NCBI GenBank assembly: GCA_948144175.1
Contig: CANXME010002275.1
Span: 5,271,001 to 5,335,000 of the forward strand
Direction of reading: 5' to 3'
Source of the DNA: Closterium sp. NIES-65
Lineage: Eukaryota; Streptophyta; Zygnematophyceae; Desmidiales; Closteriaceae
DNA: 64,000 nt
Positions within the stretch are counted from its first letter, which is position 1, and the number at the start of each line of letters is the position of its first letter. Below are positions 39,938-62,209 of this stretch, in pieces. The notes beneath the pieces were generated by a model that did not search any database, was not told the DNA's origin, and was given only the letters and a program-made list of their open reading frames with translations. The position numbers were made by a program, and so were the translations under genes.

Positions 39938-42900
39938 TTACTCGCACTTAATCGAGCGGTAGATGTGGCGCACGAACGACAGGGAGGCGCGGAAGCCCAC
40001 AGTGCCGAGCATGAGGAAGAAGCCGTAGCAGACGCAGGCCATGAAGCCAAAGTAGAAAGACGTCTGCATGAAGCCGGTCATGTCTGAGCGAGCGTAGTAG
40101 TAGTAGAAGCAGTAGCCAAAGATGAAGAGTGCAGTGGAGCCACCACACAGCACAGACCTGAGAGCAATGGGAAAGGGGAAAGAGGTGGTGGAAGAGGAAA
40201 AGAGAGAGCGGGGTATGGTAGTCGAGGATGAAGAGTAAGGTGGAGCTATCACAGAATGAAGTTTATACTGGAAAAAACAAGGATTCGTTTCTATGCTTGA
40301 GAAAGCCAAGAGCCAGCAGGATTGGATTGAGGGTGGTAGAAAGGCTGACAGGTTTTAAGGTTGGAAGGTAGCGTACCTCCACCACCACTCGTGGTCTTCC
40401 ACAGCAAGCTGGAAGTATGTGAGCGCAATCGTGATGAACGCCGTCACAATGATGAGAATGATGAACACTATAAAGAGGATGCTGTAGATCGTGTACACCT
40501 TGTGCCCCCACACGCTCGCAAAGATGTAATACAGCTCGATATAAATCGCACTGAACGGCAGGAACCCAGCCATGGCCATCTGAGGCACAGTGTGGCGATA
40601 CCAGGGCAGCACCGGAATCTCCCTCGGGTACTTAGTCGTCCGGCAGGGCGCCTGGAACTCTGCGTTGCTCTTCTTCCCGGCGATTCCGCCAGCCACGAGG
40701 AGGGGGAAAGTGATGAGCGCCCAGATGAGGATGATGATGACGATGGTGCCAAAGGGCTTGGCGTTGGTGGAGTTGTAGACGATGGCGACGGTGTTGAGGA
40801 AGCAGAAGGAGATGAACACCGGTCCGCAGAACATGCACCCCGTCAGCAGAATGTTGCGCACCTGTAGGTGATCGGGCGGGGGAAAGAGAGGGGGAGAAGG
40901 GGGGAGGAGAGAGGCAGGGAAGAAAAGATGGAGGGGAATAGGAGAGAGGGGGAAGAGGGGTATGAATGGGTGAGGAAAAGGATGAGCGGATGAGAATGAC
41001 TGGATCGGTGAGGGAAATTCGGCAGGAGTTTGATACACCTCACGGATGGACTTGAACGTAGGGTGAATTGATGTTCATAATAGCGCATAAAACTGCAGAG
41101 AAAGCAGGTTTCTGTGCAGAGTAATCCCTGCACCTTTTTAGAGAACCCTTACTCGCATGTCCCTGAAGCCTAATCTTAATTGGTCCAGCCGAAGGGAGTC
41201 CAACGAATACCTTAACCTGCGTGGTTGCAATACCAAGATTTTATACCAAAATATTACAGACATCTTTGGTTCGTTTTCTCTGTATCCCTGGTCGGTTCCA
41301 AAACTGCATTGCACTCACCCAGTTGGTGCCCTCCATCTGCTTGTAGAAAGACGCAGCCGTGTACCCAGCAATTCCAGAGGTCAGCGCATAGATCACCACC
41401 AGCGCCGTCCACAGAGCACCGCGATTGTAAGGGTAAAACACCCCCACAAGAGCGAGGATGAAGATGAAGATGACCCTGAACGAAAGAGAGCAAGCACGGG
41501 AGAAGACACGGATTTGGGACCCAAAACGAGAAGGAGCAGCTTCATGATTCTGATCAACGATACATGACGCGTGGAGGCTGCCATCGTGCTCTAATCATAC
41601 CCAGAGCAAACCGTTCAGCAAGAGACTCTCCGTGTAAAGAAGCCAAACTTACAGAAAGAGCAATTGAGTGCCGCTGCCAAGAACGGCGCAGAAGAAGTCC
41701 TTGTTCTTGGGGAAGCGGAAGACATCGCCATGAATGTACTTCCACCCCGTCTCCTCCTGCTCTTCTGACGACTCCTCGTCACGCGAGTACCTGGATCACG
41801 CAAAGAAGAAAGCAAATTTTGTAAGACACGCTGCAGCAACCCCCTCTTGGTCCCGTACACCAACCTTCCACAACCAGATCAGATTTCTATAAGGTACCCT
41901 ATTCTCAACAAATGTAAACGGAAAACGGCAGTTTGAAAATGATGATAGCCGCCTGGCGACTGCATTCATTTGGCTGAAGGCATTTCCTGGTCCGAGGAGG
42001 AAGTCGACTAACGCATCTGATAAGATCCTAATTCGTCTGAAATATATGGGATCTCAGCGTTTGTCGTACGCGATGATTTCGTGCTTCGCACCTGATGAAA
42101 TCGTGTTTCGCACCTGATGAGATCTTTCGATACCAATACGAGCGTGTTTGGTACCTGCTGACATCGTGTTTCGCACCTGACAAAATCGCATTTTGTACCT
42201 CATGAGTCGAGTCAACATACTTGATGAAGTCGTTCTTGAGGACGCGCATGAGAATGGTGGCCAGGAAGCCGGTAAGCAGCAGCACCGTGACACACGAGTT
42301 GATGATGGAGAACCAGTGGATCTCCAGATGCTGCGGGAGGAACGAGTAGCGCGAGTACTTGTCCATGCGCTTGTCAAATGACTTGTCCGTCTGCTTCCAC
42401 TTGGCGGAATACGTGAATTCCACCTCCATCTCCTTATCCTCGGTAATGTCCACCGCGGTACCAGCGTCAGTCGCCACGCTGATCTCCACCACGCGGTCAT
42501 TGTTGTACTCTACTTCAAAATGCACGTGCGTGAAGAGGAAAAAGTGCTGGTTCTTGGGATCCGTGTCGACCTTGCCGATGAAACCCCAGATCGGGAGATC
42601 GTCGTAGTACATCTGGAAATAGTAGTCGTTCATGACCGCATCGCGGAACTTCTGGACGTCCTTAACGGCGAGAGTTCGCTTGCAGAGTGTGGTGCGTTCG
42701 TGATCTACGCGGAAGTTCAGCTCGTAAGGGGCCTGAACCATGCGATCGCCGTTCAGAACCTCGCCGAGGTCTTCCAGCTTCTCGTTTATCTTCCCTGAGA
42801 AAACATACAGGAGAAGAAGAATGAGCGTGAAACGGCGAAGTTAGTTTTGAATGCGCGATAGCTTCGAATGCGCGAACGTCGTTGAAACAGGGGAGTTGGA

Positions 42901-43443
42901 AGAGCAGGTTAGCAAGCATGAACGGTGAGCATTTACTACTATCTGAAAACGCAACACGTTATGAACGGGAGACGGACCTGGCTGGCAAAACGGCAGATCG
43001 AAGAACTTGTACGTTTCGCTGCGAAAAACAAGATGGGTCCAAAACGATTAACAGGAAATACGCCTACGTTGGCTTCACGAGTAGGAAATCCGAATTCAGG
43101 AGACACATGCAAAAGATCCTCGAATGAACCACAGCAAGTTAGAACGAAAACTTAGAAAGAGTGAGACTTTTCCCAGCGTCATCAAAGCGTCAGGCGAAAT
43201 CAGACAGAGAAGACGAGCGTCACGGAACCGTCAACGGATCGCCAACGAATCATCAACGAAGCGACGAATCAGAAACACAGCGTCGCACCTCGGGTTGTGA
43301 AAAGGACCGACTTTGTTCGCGTAGAAAGGCACCTTGTCCCCTTGGCCATATCTATGGTCGCTTGCACTAGCATCGGCGACAATGACAGCCGCCAGGAGAG
43401 CAGCAGCAAGCACCCTACAACGTAAACTGAATGTCAGAGTCAT
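39938..43443 (-). CDS. transmembrane nine superfamily protein (TM9SF/TMN)
   Basis: Seven exons with matching phases: 43443-43289, 43018-42978, 42794-42221, 41790-41653, 41475-41319, 40861-40377, 40157-39938; 589 residues, the usual family length. A signal peptide (LAAALLAAVIVADASA) is followed by the conserved lumenal start YANKVGPFHNPSETY and FDLPFC, then GEVLNGDR, DYYFQMYYDDLPIWGFIGK and HWFSIINS. Nine hydrophobic helices follow, and the cytosolic end is VRHIYRSIKCE. TM9 proteins are Golgi/endosome membrane proteins whose C-terminal KXD/E-like signal and short tail govern COPI retrieval; they act in sorting of membrane proteins with Gly-rich helices. The 41-bp second exon is unusually small. 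Codons and splice sites look intact. Confidence 0.95.
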
Positions 43444-44278
43444 GCTGACGAGATCTGACGGCCGTTATGCCAAGGTCAGAACTATGCACACTAAGAAGCC
43501 CTAGTTGCAAACGGGTCCGCCGAATGCGACCACCCTCCGATCACAAAATACAAGATTAAGTAGCTGTTCCCGGCCCTGAGTCATAAGAACAAAGCAAGAT
43601 CCTGCTGAAGGATGTGACAAGGTGACTTGTCAAAGCAAGGACGTCCTACCCTAGAATTCTACAGATTCACCCTTGAATTCAACTTGACTTCGCTGATGAG
43701 GGTTTTTAGGAGGTTACCGTGAGGGTTCGTTTTCGCTCACAACTCCGACAAGCCGCTATTTCACCGTATTAAACCGTTCTGAAGCGCTGAAGTTCACTCA
43801 TGACATGACACAACCTGAAACCTTGGGATGAGATCGGTGATTTTGTCCCAAGCCCGACCACGCCTGCGTCGGCTGAAGCAAATTGGTGGTTGTCAGACAG
43901 TCAGAGATTGGGCGACGATCCCGAGGTCCTAGCGAAAGAAGCGAGGGCGCAGCGACAGGCTCGAGGCGATGGTAACACCGGTAGTTGGCGGGAAGGTAGA
44001 AAGAGGATTGCTGGTCAGTGGGCTCAGTGGGGTCCTGACAACTAGTAGGGCTGGTACTGGTATTTTAAAGCAGAATGTTGCTGTAGCTGTTATAAGAAGT
44101 GTTTCGTACTCACCACAAACCACAAACACTTGATAACACACCAAGTCAAATCCTATGTATTCCTACTCCTATACACACAGATGCATGAGGGGAATGCATT
44201 AAGCTTATTCCCAAAAAATCAGCACCTTGAGACTCACTGTTGGGCACATTGGGCTTGTCCTAAAAAACCACAAACTCA
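43444..44278. other. intergenic, TMN upstream region
   Basis: About 830 bp between the TMN start and the AP2 gene stop. Probably TMN promoter and AP2 3' UTR. No further feature seen. Confidence 0.5.
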
Positions 44279-53419
<9,141 letters not shown>

Positions 53420-55572
53420 TTGGCCGAACCATGAGCTCGCTTAATTCCAAAACCACTAGCTGTTTTCACGTGTCCCCTCGGTTCTTTCGGTCAACGCGAT
53501 GAAACTTCGCCACGTGTACTACGGTGCCGTGCTGTTCTATGTCTAGTGGACGTGCTTCCGCAAGAAAGTACAGCGAAAAGAGCTATCCTACAGCTTCTTC
53601 GTAACCAGGGCTTCCTAGGCTAGAACGACCAGAACAATTATTGCTGAGTTCCACTGATTAGTGAGCTATCACAGAAGCATGGACGAAATGACATTTCCAA
53701 GGTTGGAAGGGCGAATTGCGGCGCGGGATGGCCTCGAGCTTGAGGATTTCTTTGTAGAAATCGGGGTTTGGTTGGCGGGAATGTAAATTTGGATTCCAAG
53801 ATTTTGACTTCGTCGCAGACTCTCCTGGCGAGCGTTTAGATCTGCATGCGATCACATGTGAGGGCGATGGTGCTGGGATGGTAGGAATGGTAGTAGTGGT
53901 TGGCTCGCAAAGCTCGCAATTGTCGTTCGTTTTGTCGATGATCAGCCGGCAAGTGCATCGCTTGCTACGCCCCGGGCGATTGTGGTTGGCCGAAGTTCAC
54001 CATAAAAAAAAATGAACGACGGTTTGGGTAGGGTTTGAACGACGTGACCACTGCACTGTAGCTGGGGATGCGACGCACGACAATGCAACTTCAAGACCTT
54101 GTTTGCAAATTAGCGGGCGCATGCGATCTGGCGAGGCAATGCGACTATGCAGGGGCGAATTCGGGGCTGGGAAAAGTGCTACGATTGGTCGAAGGGAAAC
54201 AGGGGCGCAACTGCAAACGCGAAGCTCCGGGCCGCATTCACCATGTCTCGAGACCTGCAAAAAGGCCCTCGCTTTGGCCCTTGGCAGACCTGGGACGGGG
54301 CTGGGACCGCAGCTGCAAAGTCGAACCAAGGTGCCTTGCTTTTGTCGAGTCGCATATTAGGTATGGGGTAAGGGTCACAAACTTTGATCCTCGATTAGAC
54401 ATTCCAGAATTTACAACAATATCACAACAGCCCAGTGTATTTCGTCTTCCTATCAGGCTTATTGATCTTGCTTTGCATTTATATCAACCCACATAGTATC
54501 ATTCCACGAAGTGGCTTAATTCTCCTTAATTCTCTCTTGCCTAGCTAGGTAAACCCTAGCTATGGCTCCTCGTTCTGCTTACTCTTGTAACAAAATTCGC
54601 TGGACACTGTGTGACATACCATAATTGACGCTCAACATGATGCTTATAGTAAAAAACAATAAGTGAACATGATGCTTGTAGTACAAAACATGCAATGAGT
54701 TGTCATACCAGAAATCGATTGGGTATGAAACATTAGGGATATTGCGTTGCATCTTGTGCTCACGCTTTGCATCGTTTTCGCACTCAAATCAGCCATGAAG
54801 CTATTGCAATGGCAGTGTACGCTCATCAGAATGTCCTCATGTGTGTTGTACAATGCACGATGTTTCCTTCTCTCCTGGCAACATAAGTCGTCGAGATTGA
54901 GCGATGTCCCACAGTTTCGTATTAAGACGGCGAGCCTGTTATGGTTGTCGGTGATGTTGGAGTTGGTGTGGGTGCAAGATGGAACACACGTCGAAACCAT
55001 TCGAGTCTTGAACAAGTACTCGTAAAGTAGACGGCTCATTTCTTTAAGACGTTCATATGCCAGCTTGACAAGATCAGCTCGTTCTGTTATGAACAGAATT
55101 GGTCCGCTAAGCGGGTAGAAATTATAAGAGGCCTCGCCCTTGCTTGGGCGGAGCCGGCTTCATTGTCCGGCTTGCAAGGTGTGCAGTCGGTTAGTCTTTG
55201 TGGCCAGCGCCGACGAAAAGGAACAAGTCGGCTTGGTTGGCCGACCTCGATGGAGTTATCATCAGCAAAGCTGACTTCGATATAGCCGACCACGGCGAAG
55301 CCGACTTGTGGCGACGCCGGAGCTGACTCCATGGTGGACGTCGACTTGGAGGATTAAGTAGGTTTGGTCAGCCAACTTCAACGGTTAGCCGACAAGTCGA
55401 CCACGGCAAAGTTGGCGAAGGCGAAGACGGTCATAGCAACGCTGACCACGGTGAAGCCGAGGAAGTGAAGCCGACGGACGGCATTGAGCCCTAGTGGTTG
55501 ACGAAGGTGATCGTCGATTGAGCGGCGACCTACGGACGCCGAGCTACGGATGCCGACCTACGGACACCAATC
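53420..55572. other. intergenic, about 2.1 kb
   Basis: Upstream of the AP2 gene. No gene recognised. From about 55240 to 55570 it has loosely repeated AAGCCGAC and GGATGCCGAC motifs directly beside the copia LTR. Confidence 0.5.
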
Positions 55573-55705
55573 TGTTAGAATCTAGTAGAAGGAATGAATT
55601 GACTAGATCAGGGTTTGGTACAAATATGAAACCCTAATGGGGTTGTATCCCATATTGGCTACCCCACTACAGCCTACACATATATAACACGCATATAATT
55701 TGACA
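55573..55705 (-). repeat. copia 3' LTR (minus orientation), 133 bp
   Basis: Read on the minus strand it starts TGTCAAATTATATG and ends TTCTAACA, so TG...CA. It is a diverged relative of the 135-bp LTRs at 3967 and 61986, including the TAGGCTGTAGTGGGGTAGCC hairpin region. The polypurine stretch lies at 55706-55715. Confidence 0.8.
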
Positions 55706-55885
55706 CACCCCCATAGGCAAAGTGGGGGAGAGCAAGGGGTCACAAGACCAGTCAAGAGAAGCAAAGCAAGCTCAAGGTGGATCACCACACACACTCAGCA
55801 CAAGCAAAGGGCCACAAGGCCTGTTCACATGTTGAGGTATATATGCAACAACAACAGCACAGTGATCTCTACCTACCAGGAGCAA

Positions 55886-55896
55886 GCATGCAGGTA

Positions 55897-55944
<48 letters not shown>
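55886..55944. repeat. (TA)n microsatellite
   Basis: About 28 TA units with a few interruptions in the 3' untranslated part of the decayed copia element; the intact copy at 3770-3825 has shorter TA runs at the same place. Confidence 0.9.
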
Positions 55945-55948
<4 letters not shown>

Positions 55949-58900
55949 AGTACAGGCAGAGCCTACAGCAAGTGAGGAGACGTTGGCACAAGGCCCAACA
56001 AAGTACAAAAGCGCTGATGATCACCAGGTGAAAGTGCCTTGGTGAATATATCAGCAGTGTTGGCCTGAGTGGCCACGTGAGCAAGACGAAGCTGACCACG
56101 CTGCTGCAACTCTCGAGCAAGGAAGTAACGCAGAGCGATGTGCTTCGTTCTGTGCTCCAGTCTGTGCTCATGACACAAGGCAATGGCGGCCTTGTTGTCT
56201 ACGTACAGCACTGGAGGAGAACGAGGCCGCTCTCCCAAGTAACTCCTGTGCAGCCATGGCTATGGCGTAGATCTCAGCCTTGCAACTGGAGCGTAAGAGA
56301 GGAAGAGCGTGTAGACCCCCAAGAAACAGAGCCAGAGTCAAGGCTGAAGGTGTAACCCTGTGACGACCGCTGCGTAGCCAAGTCGTCAACCCAAAAAGCG
56401 TCTGAGTGACAAGTGAGGACAACGTCGCCCCGTCCTCCGAGCACGAGCCCCATGCCCAATGTACTGCACAAGTAGCGTAGTACCCTCTTAGCAGCATCCA
56501 TGTGCACCTTTCGGTGCCGACCAGAAGCCACGTAGCGAGCCAGAAGGCCAAGAGGGTACGCAAGGTCAGGACGAGTGCAGGTCATCAGGTACATGAGGCA
56601 GCCCACTAGCTCTGGGTAAGGACCACTCGGCTCTACGGATTTGTCCCAAGGTGGAGCTGAGAGCGAGTGACCTGTAGCCAGAGGAGTGGCCTGTGCCGAG
56701 GACCAGGTGAAGCCGAAGCGCTGAAGGACCTGCTGCACCATGTGTGACTAAGTCAGTGTGATGGTGCGGCGTGCTCTGTCCCGGGTGATCTGCAAGCCAA
56801 GGTAGCTGCGCAGCTCACCCATGTCTGTGCACGTGTGTCTCTTCTGCAGCTCCGACTTCACCAGGGCAAGAGCCTCAGTGTCAGCAGTGGCAAAGACCAA
56901 GTCGTCGACGTGCATGAGGATGTAGAACGGCGGCATCGAAGTGCCGGTGCGCAGTAACAGCGACGGGTCAGCAGTCGACGGAGCAAACCCAAGAGCCACA
57001 AGTGTCATCCTCAGTGTGTTGTGCCACTCACGCGGCGCCTTGCGGAGACCGTAGACTGGCCGCCGGAGGCTCCACTGGGTACCAGGAGGGAACGACCCAG
57101 TGAAGCCAGGAGGGCGGCGCAGCCAGATCTCCTCGTGCAAGCTGCCTTGTAAAAAGGCTGTGCTGAAGTCAAGAGAGTGAAGCTCGTAGTCACGCTGAGC
57201 GGCAACGTGCAGCAGCATTCGAAGAGTGGTCATCTTCGAGGTGGGAGAGAAGGTCTGGAAGAAGTCGACTCCCTCCCGCTGACTGAAGCCGCGAGCAACG
57301 TAACGAGCCTTAGAAGACAGGCGAAGAACCTAGCGGCCGCTTCACCCAAAAAATCCACATGCCATCGACGATGTTCGCCCCAGGAGGGGGAACCTCGTCG
57401 ACGTAAGTGCCTGTAGACTTCCAGAATGCCATCTCTGCGTCCATGGTTGTCTGCCACTGAGAGGAGTAGGGACCTGCGGTCGCCTCAGCGTAAGAAGACG
57501 GAGTCGGGATGTCTGGTGCATCCGGGTCTCCCTCAGGGGCAAGCAGCATGGACATGAGATGAGGCGCAGCGGCTGCAAGACCCTCAAGGTCCTCCTGCCT
57601 GTCCTCAAGCACGTCCGTGCCAAGAGCATAATCACCCCCGATGGACGGAGGACAGACAGACTCAGACTCAGCAACAAGAATAGCGGCATAGTCGAGACGA
57701 CAGGCAGCAGCAAAGTCAACAAGCTCAGCGACTAAGCAGACGCAGCAGCAGACTCAAACGACGCGTCAGTGACAACTGTGGCTAGCAGACGCGTGACAGT
57801 AGGGTGAGCAGCACGAGCGCGGTCAGACTCAGGCTCTGGAACGTCAGGCAGAGAACACGCAGCAAGGGACGGCAGGGGAACAAGCTGCGGAGTAGAGGAA
57901 GGACGCAAGGCCATGAGGTGTGTGCCGGGGACAGCCGACGGATGCTCACGAGGAACACGACGACCAGTACGTCTAGTGCGGACAGTGCAAACAGGCAAGG
58001 CAGGACGAGACGCTGGCTCACAACGCTCAGCAAGAACGCCAGTCAGCTCAGTGTAAGGAGAAAGAGCAGGCAGCAGTGAGCCAGGCTGTAACGGAAGACC
58101 AGTAGAAGACGGGAGGCTAAGAACCTGGCGAAGCACGGAGCCATGCGGTGGCAGAGACGAAGGTGACGGCGGAGCGAAGAACAGTCGCGGCGGTGCATTG
58201 CCACCAGCACCAGTAGCTGCAGCACCTCCTGCAGCTCCAGAACCTCCAGCGCCAGCACCCGCAGCAGCTCCAAAACCTCCAGCTCCAGCACCACCAGCGC
58301 GAGCACCTCCAACAGCTCCAAATCCTCCAGCGCCAGCACCCGCAGCAGCTCCAGAACCTACAGCTCCACCGCCACCAGCAGTAGCACCCCCAGAACCGCC
58401 ACCTCCAGCTCCAGGGCCTCCAACCTCAGAGTCGACAGCAGCACCTCCAGGTCCAGTAGGACCTCCAGTCCTAGCAGCTCCAGTACCTCCAGTACGAGCA
58501 ACCTCTGGACCAGCTGCTCCAGGAACTCCAGTCGAAACAACTCCAGTAGCAGAATCACCAGCTCCAGCGCCTCCCGCAGCAGGGCCCCTAGCTCCAACAG
58601 CGCGACCCTGACGGCTAACTTACCACTTACACAGTTGCTGTGGGGAGAGAGGGACAGCGCCGGCTCCAGTGCCTCCAACACCAGCGCCTCCCGCAGCAGG
58701 CCCCCCGGCTCCAGCAGCTCGACCCTGACGGCTATCGTACCACTCACGCAGCTGCTGTGGGGAGAGAGGGAGACGACGACGAGAGTGCAGCGGCGAGGCA
58801 CTAGCGGAGCGACTACGGAGATGACCGCTCCAGGGAGACTGCTCACCAGACGCCTAATTGCCCCCATGTGCAGCACCCCCAGACTCAGTACCCCCAGGCT

Positions 58901-61789
58901 CAGCACCCGCAGACTCCTCACGCCCAAGCACAGCACCTCCAGGCTCCGCACCCCCAGGCTGAGCACCCCCAGGCTCCACACCCTCACGCTCAGCACCCCC
59001 AGAAGCAGCACCTCGTGTAGGACCACCCTCAGCAGGACCTGAGGAGGGTCTACCTGAGACACACCTGAAGGAGCCGGACTGGGAGCGGGGAGGGGGTCTA
59101 CCTGGGGAGCACCTGGTGCAAGGAAGAGCGCCGGGGGGGGGGGGAGAGGGGCAGTGCGGTAGGGGAAGAGACGGTAAAAGGGAACCGACTCGTCGAACGT
59201 GACGTCCTGAGAGGGGAAGACACGGCGCGAGGTGGGGTGGTAAAACTGCTAACCAGGCGCGTCAGGGACAAAGCCAAGGAAGACCGGGTACAGCGCGAGC
59301 GGAGAGTTTGTCTGCGGTGGTATCACGGACAAAGGCACGAGAACCCAAGACCCAGAACACCGACGCATGGCCAACCTTCCCCGTCCACCGCAGTGTGGGC
59401 GAGGTCTCCGGTAAGGAGACATGGGGCCAGAGGTTGAGCTGATACGCGGTGTAGCGGAGTGCAAACAGCCACAGAAAATGGGGGGCAGCCGCATGGACCA
59501 TGGAGGTACGAGCGACCTCCATGACCAAGCCAATGCGGTGCTTAGCAACCCCATTCTGCTGTGGAGAGGCCGAAAGCGTGAACGTCTGGCGAATGCCCTT
59601 CCCACGACAAAAGCTCTACAGAAGGTCGGAGGAAAACTCCTCACCTCTGTCAGAGTGCAGACGTAGGACGGGAAACTCCGTCCCGAACCGCTCGCGGAGC
59701 TGGAGACGGGCAGCGCGGATCCAAGGGATCAAAACATCAGGGACCTCACCCTTGGTGCGCAAGGGGAAGACCGTGGTGTAACGCGAGTAGTCGTCAACAA
59801 CCAGCAGGAAGTACCGCTCGCGGTCCTGCCCACTGACGTGGGCTGGGCCCCACATGTCCATGTGCAGGGTCTGCAGGGGAGCAGTCGTCGGGGGAAACGA
59901 GGAGGAGTGAGGAGCGGCGCGCTACCGCCCCTCGATACAGGGAAGACAGGGAGGAGCAGGCGAGGGTGGGAGGGGAGGGAGAACCCTGGGAAGACCAAGA
60001 CAAGGATACGGCGGTGCATGCTACGAAGGCGCTGCACTGAGAGGTGACCAAGACGGTGGTGCCAAAGAAGGGTCTGGTGCGACAAAGCGCGGCACGAGCA
60101 GGGGATCACTAGCTGACCTTACGCAGACGCAGACGTAGCGACCTGAGGGGACACAGTAGTCAGTGTATACAGACTTGAGCCAGGCGCACGGGTAAACGTG
60201 GCCAGGTGCCGGCCCGTCCAGGAGCACGTATAGTGGGTCACGCGCTGACCTCCAGGAGTGAACTGGTCAACCCACTGGTCCTGGAGGTCAGCACCACTCA
60301 CCAATTTTGTAGAGAACGAGGGGAGATGTAGACCTGACAGGGAGACAGACGGGACCGCCGGACACGGCAGGACCGTGGAGGAGTGCGCAAGGACTGGACC
60401 CCCAGAGGGGTCTGCCAAGGAGAGTGTAACCGGCCGATTGAGCGGCGTGACGGTGGTGCTGTCGCGAAAGAAGGAGCGGGAAGCACTTGAGTCAAGTGTG
60501 AAGGTGTACAAGGCCTCAGCAGGCGGAGTACCAGAGAGAGCAGACTCACCAGCACCTGGAGCAGTGGACTCACTAGCACCTAGAGCAGCAGCCTCACCAG
60601 CACCAGGAGACGCACTAGCACCTAGAGCAGCAACCTCACCAGCACCTAGAGCAGCAGGCTCTATACCTGGGTCAGGCGGTACGCACAGGTAACACGCACC
60701 GTCAGCACTAGTATGAAATGCATACATGGCAGTGAGAATAGCATCATAGTCAAGAGCAAAGATTTCTACCCTCTGCCTAAGCAGCTCCAGCCAGGTGAGG
60801 AGCTTAGCCTCGTCGCCAAACTCGGTACGCCAGGCGTCGCTAAGACGGGCGAAGCAGCGGGACTGTGTGTGACCAAGCGTCCCGCAAGCCTGACCAGCCC
60901 GATCACCTGTGCGAATGACGTACGGGCAGCGAACGGTACTCTGAGACCCTCTAGTCTGAGCGTACCACTCACGAAGCTGCTAGGGCGTAAGTGTCCCGCG
61001 CGGACGCCATTGCAGCTGCAGCTGGCCACTGCCAGACGCTCCCGACAGACCAGCTCCAGGGCGACAGCCACGACGGCTACCGCCACAACCCCAGCTAGCG
61101 CACCACTCACGAAGCTGCTGGGGCGTGAGAGACTCGCGCGAACGTCGCTGGAGCTGCATCTGGCCACCGCCAGTAGCAGCAGTAGCAGTAGTAGCAGCAG
61201 TATCAGCACGAGCAGGGCAGGCGCGGCAGGCAGGCAGATGGCGCGGCAGTGCGCTAACAAGGCAAGCGCGCGGGAAGCGTGGGTAGGGCAGGTGCTCACC
61301 AGTGGCGGGAAGGGCAGGCGCTTGCCGGGAGGGCAGGCGCTCGCTGGGAGGGCAGGCGCTCGCTGGGTGAGTAGGGCCGGCGCTCGGCGGGCGACGGCTG
61401 GGTAGGCGAACGACGGCGGCGACGGCGGGGCCGTAATACCAACTGCAGAGTAGGGCCGCGTCACCTGCAGGGCTGGGGCCACGACAGTAGCAGGGCAGGG
61501 CCGCGGCAGCTGCTGCAGGGCGCAGCCAGGCGGGGCCGCGTCGGCGGCAGGGCTGGGTCGCGACAGCGGCAGGGCGGGGCCGCGTCGGCGAAAGGGAGGG
61601 GCCGCGACAGCGGCAGGGCGTGGCCGCGTCAGCGGCAGGGCGGGGCCGCGTCAATGGCAGGGCGTGGCCGCGACAGCGACCTGGCGGGGCCGCGCCGGCG
61701 GCAGGGCGGGGCCGCGTCAGCGGCAGGGCGGGGTCGCGTCAGCGGCAGGGCGGGGCTGCGACAGCGGCCTGGCGGGGCCGCATCGGCTG

Positions 61790-61980
61790 TAGGGCGGGGC
61801 AGCGCTCTGGCCGGACGGGCCTGCAGGGGCGGCTCGCGGGCCTGACGGGCCTGCAGGGGCGGCCCGCGGGCCTTACGGGCCTGCAGGGGCGGCGCGCGGG
61901 CCGTACGGGCCTGCAGGGGCGGCGCGCCGGCCTTACGGGCCTGCAGGGGCGGCGCGCTGGCCTTACGAGTCTGCAGGGCG
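61790..61980. repeat. 33-bp GC-rich tandem repeat
   Basis: About five to six copies of a unit with core GGGCCTGCAGGGGCGGC, ending five bases before the LTR. It lies in the gag low-complexity part of the decayed minus-strand element, extended by less regular GC repeats back to about 61480. Confidence 0.85.
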
Positions 61981-61985
61981 GTGCG

Positions 61986-62120
61986 TGTCAAACATTATAT
62001 ATGTTTTGCTTGTTTAGGCTACAGTGGGTTAGCCTATAGGGGGTACACAATTCTAGGGTTAGGTACTTGTACTGTTTTCACTGTTAGTTCATCCATTTTT
62101 CCTGTTCATTCATTTCAACA
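61986..62120 (+). repeat. copia 5' LTR, 135 bp
   Basis: Begins TGTCAAACATTATATA and ends CATTTCAACA; the same family as 3967-4101. A primer-binding-like site follows at once, which identifies it as a 5' LTR. Confidence 0.88.
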
Positions 62121-62133
62121 TGGTATAGAGCAG
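62121..62133 (+). other. copia primer-binding site, initiator-Met tRNA type
   Basis: TGGTATAGAGCAGG directly follows the LTR. The usual copia site complementary to tRNA-iMet reads TGGTATCAGAGC; here one C is missing, so pairing would have a bulge. Confidence 0.7.
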
Positions 62134-62209
62134 GTCCTTCCTAGGACCGATTTTTTAGGGCCCACCACTACCTACCTACCTACCTGCGTCCTAGGGCACC
62201 TCGGTTTTC

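Larger units (their letters stand above)
55706..61985 (-). pseudogene. decayed Ty1/copia element
   Basis: Read right to left, the pieces keep copia order. There is a gag C-terminal zinc-knuckle-like region (about 61150-60760), then protease (LDSSASRSFF near 60480), GAG-pre-integrase (LLWHHRLGHLS near 60070), integrase (to about 59250), a repeat-rich linker, RT (57610-56750) and RNase H (56740-55963, ending TADIFTKAL). The frame is broken by several shifts (for example near 59062, 57732 and 57310) and by a stop at 56742-56747 where Gln became TAG. The RT motif is HVDDL instead of YVDDL. It is therefore inactive. The 5' end is not seen; the sequence runs into a plus-strand element at 61986. Confidence 0.85.

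Noticed and set aside
53997..54500. Overlapping 74-142 residue ORFs in the AP2 upstream region
   Set aside because: Mutually exclusive frames with no recognisable domain; probably chance in GC-rich DNA.
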